Positions 29,147 through 41,226 of a stretch of DNA of 47,675 nt are shown here, piece by piece. The stretch is from Thiohalomonas denitrificans (GTDB taxonomy: Bacteria; Pseudomonadota; Gammaproteobacteria; Thiohalomonadales; Thiohalomonadaceae). A model generated the notes under the pieces. That model saw only the letters and a list, made by a program, of their open reading frames with translations. It searched no databases and was not told where the DNA came from. The DNA lies in the NCBI RefSeq assembly GCF_016841685.1, contig NZ_JAENYR010000022.1:1-47675 (forward strand), read 5' to 3'. Numbering within the stretch: the stretch's first letter is position 1; the number at the start of each line of letters is the position of its first letter. The position numbers were made by a program, and so were the translations under genes.

Positions 29147-30004
29147 TCACACCCCGGCAGCTGCTGTCACCACGCGCAAGGCATCGACGGTCGGTTCCAC
29201 ATCGTGAACACGGAGCAACCGCGCCCCGAGCCATGCGGACAGGGAGGCAGCCGCGATGCTGCCATGCAGACGCCGTTCCACCGGGGCATTCTCGAGAACG
29301 GCACCAATCATGGATTTTCGTGACAGACCGACCATTACAGGCGTCCCCAATTCAAGCAGTCGAGGCAAATTCCGTAACAGCTCCAGGTTATGGGGCAGGG
29401 TCTTGCCAAAGCCGAATCCGGGGTCGACGACGATCCGCTCCCTCGAGATCCCTCCAGCTTCACAGTCAGCGATCCGATCGGCCAGAAAGCCGAACACATC
29501 CCCCACCACATCCCGATACTGGGGCGTGGCCTGCATGGTTCGCGGTTCACCTTGCATGTGCATGAGGCAAACCGGCACATTCAGTTCGGCGGCAGTCGCC
29601 AGTGCGTGCTCCCGCCGCAGGGCCAAAACATCGTTGATCATTCCGGCACCGGCCCTGACGGCTTCCCGCATGACCTCCGGCTTGCTGGTGTCGATGGAGA
29701 TGGGTATCGGCAACTCGGCAGAGAGCCGTTCAATGACGGGAATCACCCGTTCCAGTTCCTCTTGCACCGACACCGGTTCGGAGCCGGGACGGGTGGACTC
29801 CCCACCCACATCGATAACGGCAGCTCCGGCTGCTGCCATACGCCGCCCCTGCGCCACGGCCGAGTCGGAGTCGCGCCATAGCCCGCCGTCGGAAAAGGAA
29901 TCGGGAGTGACGTTGAGGATCCCCATTGCCCGGGGAAAGGAGAGGTCGAGCGGTTTTCCCGCACAATCCAGGTGCATCGTCGTAATCGGTTGGGTGTATT
30001 CCAT
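29147..30004 (-). CDS. folP: Dihydropteroate synthase
   Basis: Condenses 6-hydroxymethyl-7,8-dihydropterin pyrophosphate with p-aminobenzoate in folate synthesis; the sulfonamide target. It has 285 residues from ATG 30002-30004. Motifs are MGILNVTPDSFSDGG (loop 1), DVGGESTRPGSEPV (loop 2), SIDTSKPEV, DPGFGFGKT (pterin/anion site), GLSRKSMIG and RVHDVEPTVDALRV. A TTG-started frame six codons longer, and an ATG nine codons inside, are alternatives. It lies between ftsH and glmM, after the ftsH terminator. Confidence 0.97.
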   Translation of the reverse strand: MEYTQPITTMHLDCAGKPLDLSFPRAMGILNVTPDSFSDGGLWRDSDSAVAQGRRMAAAGAAVIDVGGESTRPGSEPVSVQEELERVIPVIERLSAELPIPISIDTSKPEVMREAVRAGAGMINDVLALRREHALATAAELNVPVCLMHMQGEPRTMQATPQYRDVVGDVFGFLADRIADCEAGGISRERIVVDPGFGFGKTLPHNLELLRNLPRLLELGTPVMVGLSRKSMIGAVLENAPVERRLHGSIAAASLSAWLGARLLRVHDVEPTVDALRVVTAAAGV

Positions 30005-30020
30005 GGCTTTCAGTATACCC

Positions 30021-30062
30021 AAAAAAAGAAAACGCCCCGCTGAATTGGGGGGCGTTTTTTTT
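30021..30062 (-). terminator. Rho-independent terminator after ftsH
   Basis: On the plus strand AAAACGCCCC (30029-30038) pairs with GGGGCGTTTT (30049-30058). The minus-strand RNA has the stem followed by TTTTC and seven T. It lies 18 bp beyond the ftsH stop and just before the folP start, so folP likely needs its own promoter or read-through. Confidence 0.88.
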
Positions 30063-30079
30063 CGACTGCGGGCAACGAT

Positions 30080-32002
30080 TCAGTGCTGGCCGGCAGGATC
30101 CCCCACCTGGCTTCCACTGGCCTTGTCGTCCTTGTCGGCGGCAACGGGACTTCCCGGACCGGTGCCCGGCTCTTCACCATCCCAGTCCTCCGGAGGCCTC
30201 GGGGGACGGCCCTCCATGATGTCCTTGATCTGCTTCGAGTCGATGGTTTCATACTTGATCAGGGCATCGGCCATGATTTGCAGCTTGTCGGCATGATCAA
30301 TAAGGATCGTCCGGGCCCGTTCGTAGTTTGTCCCGATGAGAGACCGAACTTCCTCATCAATGATATGAGCAGTCTCATCCGACACGTTCTTGTGCTGCGT
30401 GACCTGGTGCCCAAGGAACACCTCGCCCTCGTCTTCACCGTAGGTGAGCGGCCCCAGCTTGTCCGACAGTCCCCACTTGGTCACCATATTACGGGCCAAC
30501 TCGGTGGCACGTTGAATGTCATTCGAGGCACCGGTGGTCACCCGCTCGGGACCGAAGACCAACTCCTCGGCCAGCCGTCCGCCAAACAGACTCGATATCT
30601 GGCTCTGCAGCCGCTGCTTGGAGTAACTGTAGCGATCCTCCTCCGGAAGGAAGAGCGTCACACCGAGCGCACGACCACGTGGGATGATGGTCACCTTGTG
30701 CACCGGATCGTGATCCGGCACGGAAAGACCGACGATGGCATGCCCCGCCTCGTGGTAGGCGGTAAGCTTCTTCTCATCCTCGTTCATCACCATGGACTTG
30801 CGCTCGGCGCCCATCATGATTTTGTCCTTGGCGCGTTCGAAGTCATCCATCTTCACGGTCGTGCTATTGCCACGAGCTGCAAACAGGGCCGCTTCATTGA
30901 CCAGGTTGGCCAGGTCCGCCCCGGAGAACCCGGGCGTGCCGCGGCCGATGATGGAGGCATTGACGTCATCACCCAGCGGCACCTTGCGCATATGCACCTT
31001 GAGGATCTGTTCGCGACCGCGAAGGTCCGGCAGCGGCACTACCACCTGGCGGTCGAAGCGGCCGGGACGCAGCAGCGCCGGATCGAGTACATCGGGTCGG
31101 TTGGTGGCAGCGATGACGATAACGCCCTCGTTGCCCTCGAAACCGTCCATCTCCACCAGTAACTGGTTCAGCGTCTGCTCGCGCTCATCATGTCCGCCGC
31201 CCAGGCCGGCGCCGCGATGACGGCCCACCGCATCGATCTCGTCGATAAAGATGATGCAGGGCGCATGCTTTTTCGCCTGCTCGAACATATCGCGCACACG
31301 GGAAGCGCCCACACCCACGAACATCTCCACGAAATCGGAGCCGGAGATGGTAAAGAACGGTACCTTTGCCTCGCCGGCAATGGCCTTGGCGAGCAGTGTC
31401 TTACCGGTGCCGGGCGGGCCCACCATCAGCACGCCGCGGGGGATCTTGCCGCCGAGCTTCTGGAATTTACCCGGATCGCGCAGGAACTCCACCAGTTCGG
31501 AGACGTCATCCTTGGCCTCCTCGACACCGGCCACATCACTGAAGGTCACCTTGACCTGATCTTCACCGAGCAGCCGGGCCTTGCTCTTGCCGAACGACAT
31601 GGCGCCACGGCCTCCGCCCCCGCCCTGCATCTGGCGCATGAAGAATATCCACACACCGATTAACAGCAGCATCGGGAACCAGGAGATGAAGATCTGGGTC
31701 AGCAGCGACTGACTCTCGGGCGGCTTGGCCTCGACCGCCACGCCATTATTGAGCAAATCGGCAATCAGCCCCGGGTCTTCCGGTGCATAGGTCTGGAAGC
31801 TCTCGCCCGACTGCGTAAGCCCACGGACGGTCTCACCCTCGATCTCGACGTGCTTTACCCGACCCGCTTTCACGTCGGAGAGAAACTGCGAGTATGAAAG
31901 CTCCTGGCTGGGTGCGCGTTGCGGTCCGAAGTTATTAAAGACCGACATCAGGATGATGGCAATAACCACCCAGAGGATGACGTTCTTGGCAATATCGTTC
32001 AA
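30080..32002 (-). CDS. ftsH: ATP-dependent zinc metalloprotease FtsH
   Basis: A membrane-anchored AAA+ protease that degrades misfolded membrane proteins and unstable regulators such as sigma32 and LpxC in enterics. From TTG 32000-32002 it has 640 residues; AGAGG lies about 6 nt upstream and [11 protein letters not shown] matches family openings. A TTG seven codons earlier (32021-32023) is the alternative. Two membrane helices (about 7-23 and 103-121), Walker A GPPGTGKT at 195-202, Walker B FIDEIDA, second region of homology ending RPGRFDRQV, and protease motif HEAGH at 417-421 are all present. The C-terminal tail is disordered. rlmE precedes it, the conserved rlmE-ftsH pair. Confidence 0.98.
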   Translation of the reverse strand: MNDIAKNVILWVVIAIILMSVFNNFGPQRAPSQELSYSQFLSDVKAGRVKHVEIEGETVRGLTQSGESFQTYAPEDPGLIADLLNNGVAVEAKPPESQSLLTQIFISWFPMLLLIGVWIFFMRQMQGGGGGRGAMSFGKSKARLLGEDQVKVTFSDVAGVEEAKDDVSELVEFLRDPGKFQKLGGKIPRGVLMVGPPGTGKTLLAKAIAGEAKVPFFTISGSDFVEMFVGVGASRVRDMFEQAKKHAPCIIFIDEIDAVGRHRGAGLGGGHDEREQTLNQLLVEMDGFEGNEGVIVIAATNRPDVLDPALLRPGRFDRQVVVPLPDLRGREQILKVHMRKVPLGDDVNASIIGRGTPGFSGADLANLVNEAALFAARGNSTTVKMDDFERAKDKIMMGAERKSMVMNEDEKKLTAYHEAGHAIVGLSVPDHDPVHKVTIIPRGRALGVTLFLPEEDRYSYSKQRLQSQISSLFGGRLAEELVFGPERVTTGASNDIQRATELARNMVTKWGLSDKLGPLTYGEDEGEVFLGHQVTQHKNVSDETAHIIDEEVRSLIGTNYERARTILIDHADKLQIMADALIKYETIDSKQIKDIMEGRPPRPPEDWDGEEPGTGPGSPVAADKDDKASGSQVGDPAGQH

Positions 32003-32077
32003 AGCTCGCCTCTTTGTATCCAAAATCTCACGAATCGGTGCGGTAAAAAACCCGCCCGACGAGGGTTAGGTACGTTA

Positions 32078-32695
32078 CTACACATGATAGTTCCTCGCCA
32101 CAATGTACACCTCCCGGGAACGGGGTCGCGATGCCTTCGGCTTGCGAATGGCAACGCGTTGAAACGAGTCACGCACCTCTTTGAGAAAGACATCGAAGCC
32201 TTCCCCCTGGAAAACCTTGACGACCATGCTTCCCCCTTTGGAAAGGGTTCGACGTGCCAGTTCCAGCGTCAACTCCGCGAGATACATGGCTTTCGGCTGA
32301 TCAACCGTTTTCATACCACTAATGTTGGGCGACATATCGGACAAAACAAGGTCCGCGGGCCTATCGAGGACCGAGAGCAGATGATCGAGCACCTCCTGCT
32401 CCCGAAAATCGCCCTGCAGCACCTCGACTCCAGGCAAAGGGTCCATCGGCAGGACGTCAAGCGCGACGACCATCCCGCGGTGTCCGACCCGGTCGGCCGC
32501 CACTTGCGACCAGCCCCCGGGCGCCGCTCCGAGATCGACCACGGTCATGCCCGGTTTCAGGAGGTGATCCTTCTCATCGATCTCCGTCAGCTTGTAGACC
32601 GCCCGCGAACGATACCCTTCTGCCCGGGAACGTTTGACAAACTCATCCTCAAAATGTTCATTCAACCAATTTCTACTGCTTTTGCTTCTTGCCAT
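32078..32695 (-). CDS. rlmE: 23S rRNA 2'-O-methyltransferase RlmE (FtsJ/RrmJ)
   Basis: Methylates U2552 in the A loop of 23S rRNA using S-adenosylmethionine; a late 50S assembly step. It has 205 residues. The SAM motif is VVDLGAAPGGWSQVA near residue 52. The catalytic tetrad K-D-K-E is visible as Lys35 (AVYKLTEID), Asp120 (LSDMSPN), Lys160 (VVKVFQGEG) and Glu195 (SREVYIVARN). ATG start. It heads the rlmE-ftsH unit and is divergent from yhbY. Confidence 0.98.
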   Translation of the reverse strand: MARSKSSRNWLNEHFEDEFVKRSRAEGYRSRAVYKLTEIDEKDHLLKPGMTVVDLGAAPGGWSQVAADRVGHRGMVVALDVLPMDPLPGVEVLQGDFREQEVLDHLLSVLDRPADLVLSDMSPNISGMKTVDQPKAMYLAELTLELARRTLSKGGSMVVKVFQGEGFDVFLKEVRDSFQRVAIRKPKASRPRSREVYIVARNYHV

Positions 32696-32779
32696 AGCTT
32701 TTTGCTTTTCAAACCACAGAGCGCTGAGAATTCATTGGACGGCCGTATCGCGGCTACCGCCGCTCCCACGTTACACGGC
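32696..32779. repeat. REP-like half-site next to rlmE
   Basis: The segment 32743-32767 reads TCGCGGCTACCGCCGCTCCC, the inverse of the GGAGCGGCGG-N-AGCCGCGA repeat seen at 10629-10704. Upstream of it, AACCACAGAGCG (about 32715-32726) looks like a fragment of the 9-nt-unit family. Confidence 0.55.
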
Positions 32780-33042
32780 CAGGGTAAACGCATACTCCCA
32801 TTTTTGATGCCGGCGAGCGAGCCAAGTCCTTGATAGCAGGTACGCTGTGAATACCACCTACAGGGATGTAGGAAGTGAAGATGATGCAGGAGCAATCATC
32901 TTTCATCCGTGTACGCTCGACGGCAGCATCCCTCGACAAGTGTGCTCCTGCATTGTCTAACACCGCCATCCCTGGCGGCGTGCTGCCGACGACCTGCTAT
33001 CAAGGACTGACACCGCTCGCTTCAAAGTAGGCGGTTGCCCTG
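32780..33042. mobile_element. MITE-like element 1 with flanking direct repeat
   Basis: About 263 bp without a plausible gene. Left end CAGGGTAAACGCATACT and inverted right end CAGGGCAACCGCCTACT match at 14 of 17 positions. Inside, a perfect 17-bp inverted pair lies at 32825-32841 and 32992-33008, then an 11-bp pair (ATGCAGGAGCA, 32884-32894, with 32943-32953). Two GGGA-core hairpins sit at 32857-32872 and 32963-32978. GTTACACGGC flanks both ends (32770-32779 and 33043-33052), consistent with a 9- to 11-bp target duplication. Ends match element 2 at 39136-39230. It lies in the divergent rlmE/yhbY promoter region. Confidence 0.78.
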
Positions 33043-33161
33043 GTTACACGGCCGGGAGACTGGAGTCGTCGGTATAACACGCGTAAACTGGCGCGGCCTC
33101 GGAATTGGTGGATTATACCTATACCAATCTCGGGTTCTCCGTCTTCCCAGTGGTGCCAAAC

Positions 33162-33455
33162 ATGTCCCTGAATGAAAAACAGAAAAAGTACCTGAGAACA
33201 CTGGCCCACTCGAAAAAACCGGTGGTGCTGACCGGTGCGGCCGGGGTTAGTGAAGCATTGTTGGCGGAAGTCGATGTTGCTCTGACCCGTCACGAACTCA
33301 TCAAGGTCCGAATCAATGCCGCTGACCACGAGGAGCGACAGGCGATGATCGATGCCATCACCGGTAATACCGGGGCGGAACTCGTGCAGCGTATCGGCCA
33401 TGTGGCGGTTCTCTACCGCCAGGCCGAGAAACCGCAGATCACGCTACCGAAGTAA
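33162..33455 (+). CDS. yhbY: CRM-domain RNA-binding protein YhbY
   Basis: A small protein with the chloroplast-splicing and ribosome-maturation (CRM) domain, associated with pre-50S particles in E. coli. It has 97 residues from ATG 33162, exactly the E. coli length, starting MSLNEKQKKYLRTLAHSKKPVV. An in-frame extension upstream (from 33105) lacks support. GVSEALLAEVDVALTRHELIKVRI and GNTGAELVQRIGHVAVLYR are family signatures (the GxxG-like loop is GNTG). No good Shine-Dalgarno is visible. It is one of only two plus-strand proteins here, divergent from rlmE-ftsH, from which a MITE-like insertion now separates it. Confidence 0.96.
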   Translation: MSLNEKQKKYLRTLAHSKKPVVLTGAAGVSEALLAEVDVALTRHELIKVRINAADHEERQAMIDAITGNTGAELVQRIGHVAVLYRQAEKPQITLPK

Positions 33456-33543
33456 TCAGACATGGAAAGCAAGGGGGCAAGCAAACCGGGTTCTCCACCT
33501 CATCCAGCCCCCGTGAGCCCCCTGGTTATGTGATTGGAGTTGA
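33456..33543. other. yhbY / DUF4149 convergent gap
   Basis: The segment about 33470-33530 contains a weak inverted arrangement, GGGGGCAAGC near the left and AGCCCCCGTGAGCCCCC to the right. The right arm again reads in 9-nt units. It may serve as a terminator region for both converging genes, but no T-tract follows. Confidence 0.35.
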
Positions 33544-34011
33544 TCACTGATTGGCGGCCTTATGGGGGCCTGCCGGCTCCAGCCCGGAGGCAACCAGCAC
33601 CCCTCCACCGAGACTCTCAAGCAGATAAAGAATCGAGGCAATGCCGTGCAGGCGACCAAATTCCGCGGCCTGCCGACTGCCCTCGACCAGACCCGGGGCC
33701 TTGAGGTCCGCCATCATCGGCTGCACGATCATCTCACCGATGATGACCAACACGAGCATGACCACCAGAACTCCGAGCTTCCAGTCCGCCACTCTCGAGC
33801 CGTAGCCACTCCCCCGCAGGAGAATCAGCACCGCGCCGCATACAAGGCCGATATAGCTGACCAGCGTAAACAGTTTCCCTGCCAGCATACCGGCAGTCCC
33901 GGTGTCCAGATTGGCAAAGAAGACCGGCACTGCCAGGTAACCTACCGCCCAGAGAGAGCCGACCCAGACGGTCAGCAACAGGCGTTCCAGCGGTCTGCGC
34001 AGGCGTCTCAT
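33544..34011 (-). CDS. DUF4149 (TMEM205-like) membrane protein
   Basis: A 155-residue inner-membrane protein with four hydrophobic helices (about residues 9-33, 45-65, 78-97 and 122-142). The first helix ends in LAVPVFFANLDTGTAGMLAGKLF, characteristic of DUF4149, and GRLHGIASILYLLESLGGGVLV precedes the C-terminus. The gene commonly sits next to greA-carB in gammaproteobacteria. ATG start, 27 bp after greA. Function is unknown; no catalytic residues are evident. Confidence 0.88.
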   Translation of the reverse strand: MRRLRRPLERLLLTVWVGSLWAVGYLAVPVFFANLDTGTAGMLAGKLFTLVSYIGLVCGAVLILLRGSGYGSRVADWKLGVLVVMLVLVIIGEMIVQPMMADLKAPGLVEGSRQAAEFGRLHGIASILYLLESLGGGVLVASGLEPAGPHKAANQ

Positions 34012-34038
34012 CAGGAAGTTTGGGCGGGAGCTGTCTGT

Positions 34039-34514
34039 TTATTCGTAACGGATATCGACGATTTCATATTCGCGTTCGCCACCGGGAGCCCTGACGACAG
34101 CCACGTCGTCAATCTCTCTGCCAATCAGCGCGCGCGCAATGGGTGAGCCGATCGATACACGTCCCGCTTTGATGTCGGCCTCGTCCTCACCGACAATCTG
34201 ATAAGTGACTTCGTCGCCGGACTCGACCTCTACCAGGTCCACGGTTGCCCCGAATACCACCTTGCCATTGGCATTCAGTTTTTTAACATCGATGATCTGA
34301 GCGCTGCCCAGCTTGCCCTCGATTTCGGCGATACGCCCCTCGATAAATCCCTGCTGCTCGCGGGCGGCGTGGTACTCGGCATTCTCCTTCAGGTCTCCGT
34401 GTTCCCGGGCTTCCGCGATGGCCTGAATGACCCGTGGACGTTCCACGCTCTTCAGCTGATGCAATTCATCGCGCAGCTTTTCAGCGCCACGCAGCGTCAT
34501 GGGTGTGCTTTCCA

Positions 34515-34515
<1 letters not shown>
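34039..34515 (-). CDS. greA: Transcription elongation factor GreA
   Basis: Rescues backtracked RNA polymerase by stimulating cleavage of the nascent RNA 3' end through its secondary channel. It has 158 residues: an N-terminal coiled-coil with [17 protein letters not shown] and the acidic tip [20 protein letters not shown], then a C-terminal FKBP-like domain ([23 protein letters not shown]). The ATG overlaps the carB stop (TAATG), so translation is probably coupled. ATG five codons inside is possible but MxxxPMTLRG is the common opening. Confidence 0.98.
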
Positions 34516-37733
<3,218 letters not shown>

Positions 37734-37748
37734 AGTTCTATCAATTCA

Positions 37749-37820
37749 CCACGGGGATCACGGGGAACACGGGGATTTACGGGGAAGGGATTTTCCCCGT
37801 GGCCCCCGTGTTCTCCGTGG
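37749..37820. repeat. 9-nt-unit inverted hairpin (carA-carB gap)
   Basis: The left arm 37749-37785 repeats CCACGGGGA, TCACGGGGA, ACACGGGGA; the right arm (to 37820) is the inverse, with CCACGGAGA and ACACGGGGG units. The arms are almost adjacent, so the transcript should form a long GC-rich hairpin between carA and carB. Confidence 0.75.
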
Positions 37821-37828
37821 TTTAATCA

Positions 37829-38974
37829 CTATTTTGCTCCCTTCATCAAATCGATGAAGTGATCGAAAAGGGGCGCCACATCACGCGGGCCGGGGCTCGC
37901 CTCCGGATGACCCTGAAAACTGAACGCCGGACAGTCGGTGCGGTGAATACCCTGGAGGGAACCGTCGAACAGCGAACGATGGGTAGCCTTCAGGTTGGCC
38001 GGAAGACTAGCTTCATCCACGGAGAAGCCGTGATTCTGACTGGTGATCATCACCTGTCTGGTCTCCAGGTCCTGCACCGGATGGTTGGCGCCGTGATGCC
38101 CAAACTTCATCTTTTCGGTCTTCGCCCCGCTGGCCAGGGCCAGCAATTGGTGGCCGAGACAGATGCCGTAGGTGGGAATCCCGGCATCCAGAACCTTCTG
38201 AATGGCCCGAATCGCGTAGTCGCACGGTTCCGGGTCGCCCGGTCCATTGGAGAGGAATACGCCATCAGGCTTTAGTTCCATCACCTTCTCAACCGGGGTC
38301 TCGGCCGGAACGACCGTAATACGGCAACCACGATCCACCAGCATGCGGAGGATGTTGCGCTTGATGCCATAATCCCAGGTGACCACGTGATAGGGCAGCG
38401 CCTCTTCAATCGGCGCATCGGGATGACCCGGCAATCCGCGTTCGAGACTCCAGCTCGCCTGTGCCCATTCGTAGGGCTGATGGGTGGACACCTCTTTGGC
38501 AAGGTCCATCCCCTTCAGCCCCGGAAAACCACGCGCCGCCGCCAGGGCAGTATTCGCATCGATATGTTCGCCGGCCATGATACAGCCGTTCTGGGCGCCT
38601 TTCTCACGCAGGATACGTGTCAGCCTGCGGGTATCGATGTCGGCGATACCCACCACCTTGTTCTTGCGCAGATACTGGTCAAGCGGTAGCTCGCTGCGCC
38701 AGTTGCTCATAAGCAGTGGCAGATCGCGAATGACCAGGCCACTGGTGAAGACATGGCCCGACTCCTCGTCTTCGGCATTGGTGCCAGTATTGCCAATGTG
38801 CGGATAGGTCAGGGTAACGATCTGTTTGTAGTAAGAAGGATCGGTGAGGATCTCCTGATACCCCGTCATCGCGGTATTGAAGACCACCTCACCGACGGTC
38901 TGCCCCTCAATACCGATGGACTCGCCCCAGAAGAGGGTGCCGTCTTCAAGAGCCAGCAGCGCCGGTTGCCGCAA
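37829..38974 (-). CDS. carA: Carbamoyl phosphate synthase small subunit
   Basis: The glutaminase subunit that channels ammonia to CarB. From TTG 38972-38974 it has 381 residues, against 382 in E. coli; GGAGG lies 8 nt upstream, the best Shine-Dalgarno here. A TTG five codons earlier overlaps that Shine-Dalgarno and is unlikely. The class I amidotransferase nucleophile is Cys272 in [15 protein letters not shown]; the His/Glu partners lie in [25 protein letters not shown] and [15 protein letters not shown] are N-domain signatures. Expected control by arginine and pyrimidines is family knowledge; I found no specific operator. Confidence 0.97.
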   Translation of the reverse strand: MRQPALLALEDGTLFWGESIGIEGQTVGEVVFNTAMTGYQEILTDPSYYKQIVTLTYPHIGNTGTNAEDEESGHVFTSGLVIRDLPLLMSNWRSELPLDQYLRKNKVVGIADIDTRRLTRILREKGAQNGCIMAGEHIDANTALAAARGFPGLKGMDLAKEVSTHQPYEWAQASWSLERGLPGHPDAPIEEALPYHVVTWDYGIKRNILRMLVDRGCRITVVPAETPVEKVMELKPDGVFLSNGPGDPEPCDYAIRAIQKVLDAGIPTYGICLGHQLLALASGAKTEKMKFGHHGANHPVQDLETRQVMITSQNHGFSVDEASLPANLKATHRSLFDGSLQGIHRTDCPAFSFQGHPEASPGPRDVAPLFDHFIDLMKGAK

Positions 38975-39135
38975 GGTGATGACCTCCAATGTTTAGACAT
39001 GCGAAGCGGGAGGGGCCGAGTCGACCCTTCCCGCTTAGAAAGCTCGGTGATTAGACAACGCTTTTAGCCGTTGTTCAGGTGGGACGCGATTGTACTGCAT
39101 CGGCCGTAAATCTGTCCATGACCGCAGGAGGCCAT

Positions 39136-39230
39136 CAGGGCAACCGCCTACTTTGAAACGAGTGATGCAAGTGCTTGATATCAGGTCGTGGCTCGCCAAG
39201 CACCAAGCTTGTGAGTATGCGTTTACCCCG
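39136..39230. mobile_element. MITE-like element 2 (short form)
   Basis: About 95 bp. It begins CAGGGCAACCGCCTACT and ends AGTATGCGTTTACCCCG. Its first 56 bp match the inverted right arm of element 1 (32780-33042) at about 48 positions. Its last 20 bp match the inverted left end of element 1 at about 18. The interior is deleted relative to element 1. GGAGGCCA flanks both sides (39127-39134 and 39231-39238), a likely target duplication. It sits between dapB and carA. Confidence 0.75.
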
Positions 39231-39272
39231 GGAGGCCAGCCAGGGAATAAACAGACTGGATAATTGGTTAGG

Positions 39273-39333
39273 CCATAGAGCTCACAGAGCCCCACGGAAT
39301 TCTTCGGCCCTGTGGCCTCTGTTAGCACTGTGG
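39273..39333. repeat. 9-nt-unit inverted hairpin after dapB
   Basis: Left arm CCATAGAGC-TCACAGAGC-CCCACGG (39273-39298) faces the inverted right arm (39308-39333), which read back gives CCACAGTGC, TAACAGAGG, CCACAGGG. It starts about 27 bp beyond the dapB stop and could act as a 3' hairpin. Confidence 0.6.
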
Positions 39334-39359
39334 CTAATCGATACCGGGACCACTAGCTC

Positions 39360-40193
<834 letters not shown>

Positions 40194-40197
40194 TTAT

Positions 40198-40248
40198 GCA
40201 CACAGAGAACAGGGCGAGCGTCCGCTCTCCACTCCGTGTTCTCAGTGG
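40198..40248. repeat. 9-nt-unit inverted hairpin upstream of dapB
   Basis: CACACAGAGAACAGGGCGAGCG (near 40199) faces an inverted right arm reading back CCACTGAGA, ACACGGAGT, GGAGAGCG. Arms are close together. The element lies within the dapB leader, about 32 bp upstream of its start. Confidence 0.55.
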
Positions 40249-40342
40249 AGCCTGTTTGAGAATAGCGGGCGTCACGAGAGCAAGACTGATTGAGTCAGAT
40301 TTTTCGGTCATTTGAGGTAAATCAAAAATGAGCGGGAAACCT

Positions 40343-40380
40343 GGCCAATCAGGCTTGGCCGCACGACTCCATGGATGGAG
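40343..40380. repeat. Double REP-like hairpin
   Basis: GGCCAA-N6-TTGGCC (40343-40360) is followed by CTCCA-TGGA-TGGAG (40367-40380), a CATGGATG-core hairpin. The first stem matches the 9964-9978 hairpin. The rest of the dapB/DsrE gap (40249-40452) shows no gene. Confidence 0.55.
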
Positions 40381-40452
40381 GAGTTAGAGCGAAGCAGGAT
40401 GCCAGAGCCGAGTAGGTCAGTCTATTCTCGGACAGACTTCTGGAACTGGGAT

Positions 40453-40977
40453 TCACCAACTGATGTAGGAATACCCCTGCTCCTGAAGTTCCATCATATC
40501 AGCGGCGCCAACCTCCACCACCTGCGCAAAGTCCACCACGTCGCTTTCATCCCAGTTGAGGGACTTGAGCGTATTGCCACAGGCGTGGAATTCGACGCCA
40601 TACTGGGCAAGGCTGGAGACTCGCGACTGGATCTCCTCACTCACCGGCCGTAGGGGTTCCCTGGCGAGAACGTGGATCCCCTCAGCAAAGGCCACCACGA
40701 CGATTTTCACGTTGTCCCCATACTTGCGAAGAACGGCCCCCACCGAAAACAACACGTGTTCCTGATAGCCGGGATCGGCCTTGTTCAGCTGAAAAAGCAG
40801 CTTGTGCTCAGGCTCGTCGCCCGGAAAGTGCAGGTCATCGATGCTATCCGTCTCCTGAGCACTCGCCTGCCGGCCAAAGAGCCCGAGGCCGGCCCCCGCT
40901 GCCACAGCTGCCGTAAGCAGGCGCCGTCTTGCACGATCGAGTTTCCGTCCCGGACGAATACTCTCTTTCTGACTCAT
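40453..40977 (-). CDS. Tat-exported DsrE-family protein
   Basis: A 174-residue protein with a twin-arginine signal: RRRLL at residues 17-21 followed by the hydrophobic stretch TAAVAAGAGLGLFG and an ASA cleavage-type site near residue 40. It is probably folded in the cytoplasm and exported. The mature part resembles DsrE/DsrF-like proteins: VKIVVVAFAEGIHVLAR, GVEFHACGNTL with conserved Cys133, and the terminal VVEVGAADMMELQEQGYSYISW. Some DsrE proteins take part in sulfur transfer, but a single cysteine does not prove activity. ATG 40975-40977 has AAGGAG upstream; an earlier frame start adds 17 residues without support. It is divergent from the CsrB-like RNA gene. Confidence 0.85.
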   Translation of the reverse strand: MSQKESIRPGRKLDRARRRLLTAAVAAGAGLGLFGRQASAQETDSIDDLHFPGDEPEHKLLFQLNKADPGYQEHVLFSVGAVLRKYGDNVKIVVVAFAEGIHVLAREPLRPVSEEIQSRVSSLAQYGVEFHACGNTLKSLNWDESDVVDFAQVVEVGAADMMELQEQGYSYISW

Positions 40978-41194
40978 CCCATTCTCCTTCACACCTGGAC
41001 TCTTCATCCGGTTTGCCGTTTCGGCCAAAGAGTCTACAACATACCTACTCTGACCGCGTCGTTTTGCGAATCAACTTCGCTACGGAACGATGCGGGTTCA
41101 AGACAAATCCCCCCTGAGAATTTCCGTTTATTATATAGGCGGGCCCTATCCATTACATCCGCCACCTCGCCGCCGCCCCTGCCGCTCCCTAACG

Positions 41195-41212
41195 TGTAAG
41201 TAATTCCCTACA
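41195..41212 (+). promoter_or_regulatory. GacA/UvrY-type upstream activating box
   Basis: TGTAAG-TAATTC-CCTACA matches the GacA consensus TGTAAG-N6-CTTACA at 11 of the 12 fixed bases. It lies about 32-50 bp upstream of the first GGA motif of the small RNA. In pseudomonads such boxes drive rsmX/Y/Z. The core promoter itself I could not define with confidence. Confidence 0.75.
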
Positions 41213-41226
41213 AGACTTTCAGGTTT

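Noticed and set aside
32754-32969. A 71-codon minus-strand frame inside MITE-like element 1
   Set aside because: It spans inverted repeats and both a REP half-site and the element end; no transposase motif is present.
37749-37820. Possible CRISPR or iteron-type origin from the 9-nt repeats
   Set aside because: The units face each other in hairpins, occur in many gaps and lack DnaA boxes or rep genes.
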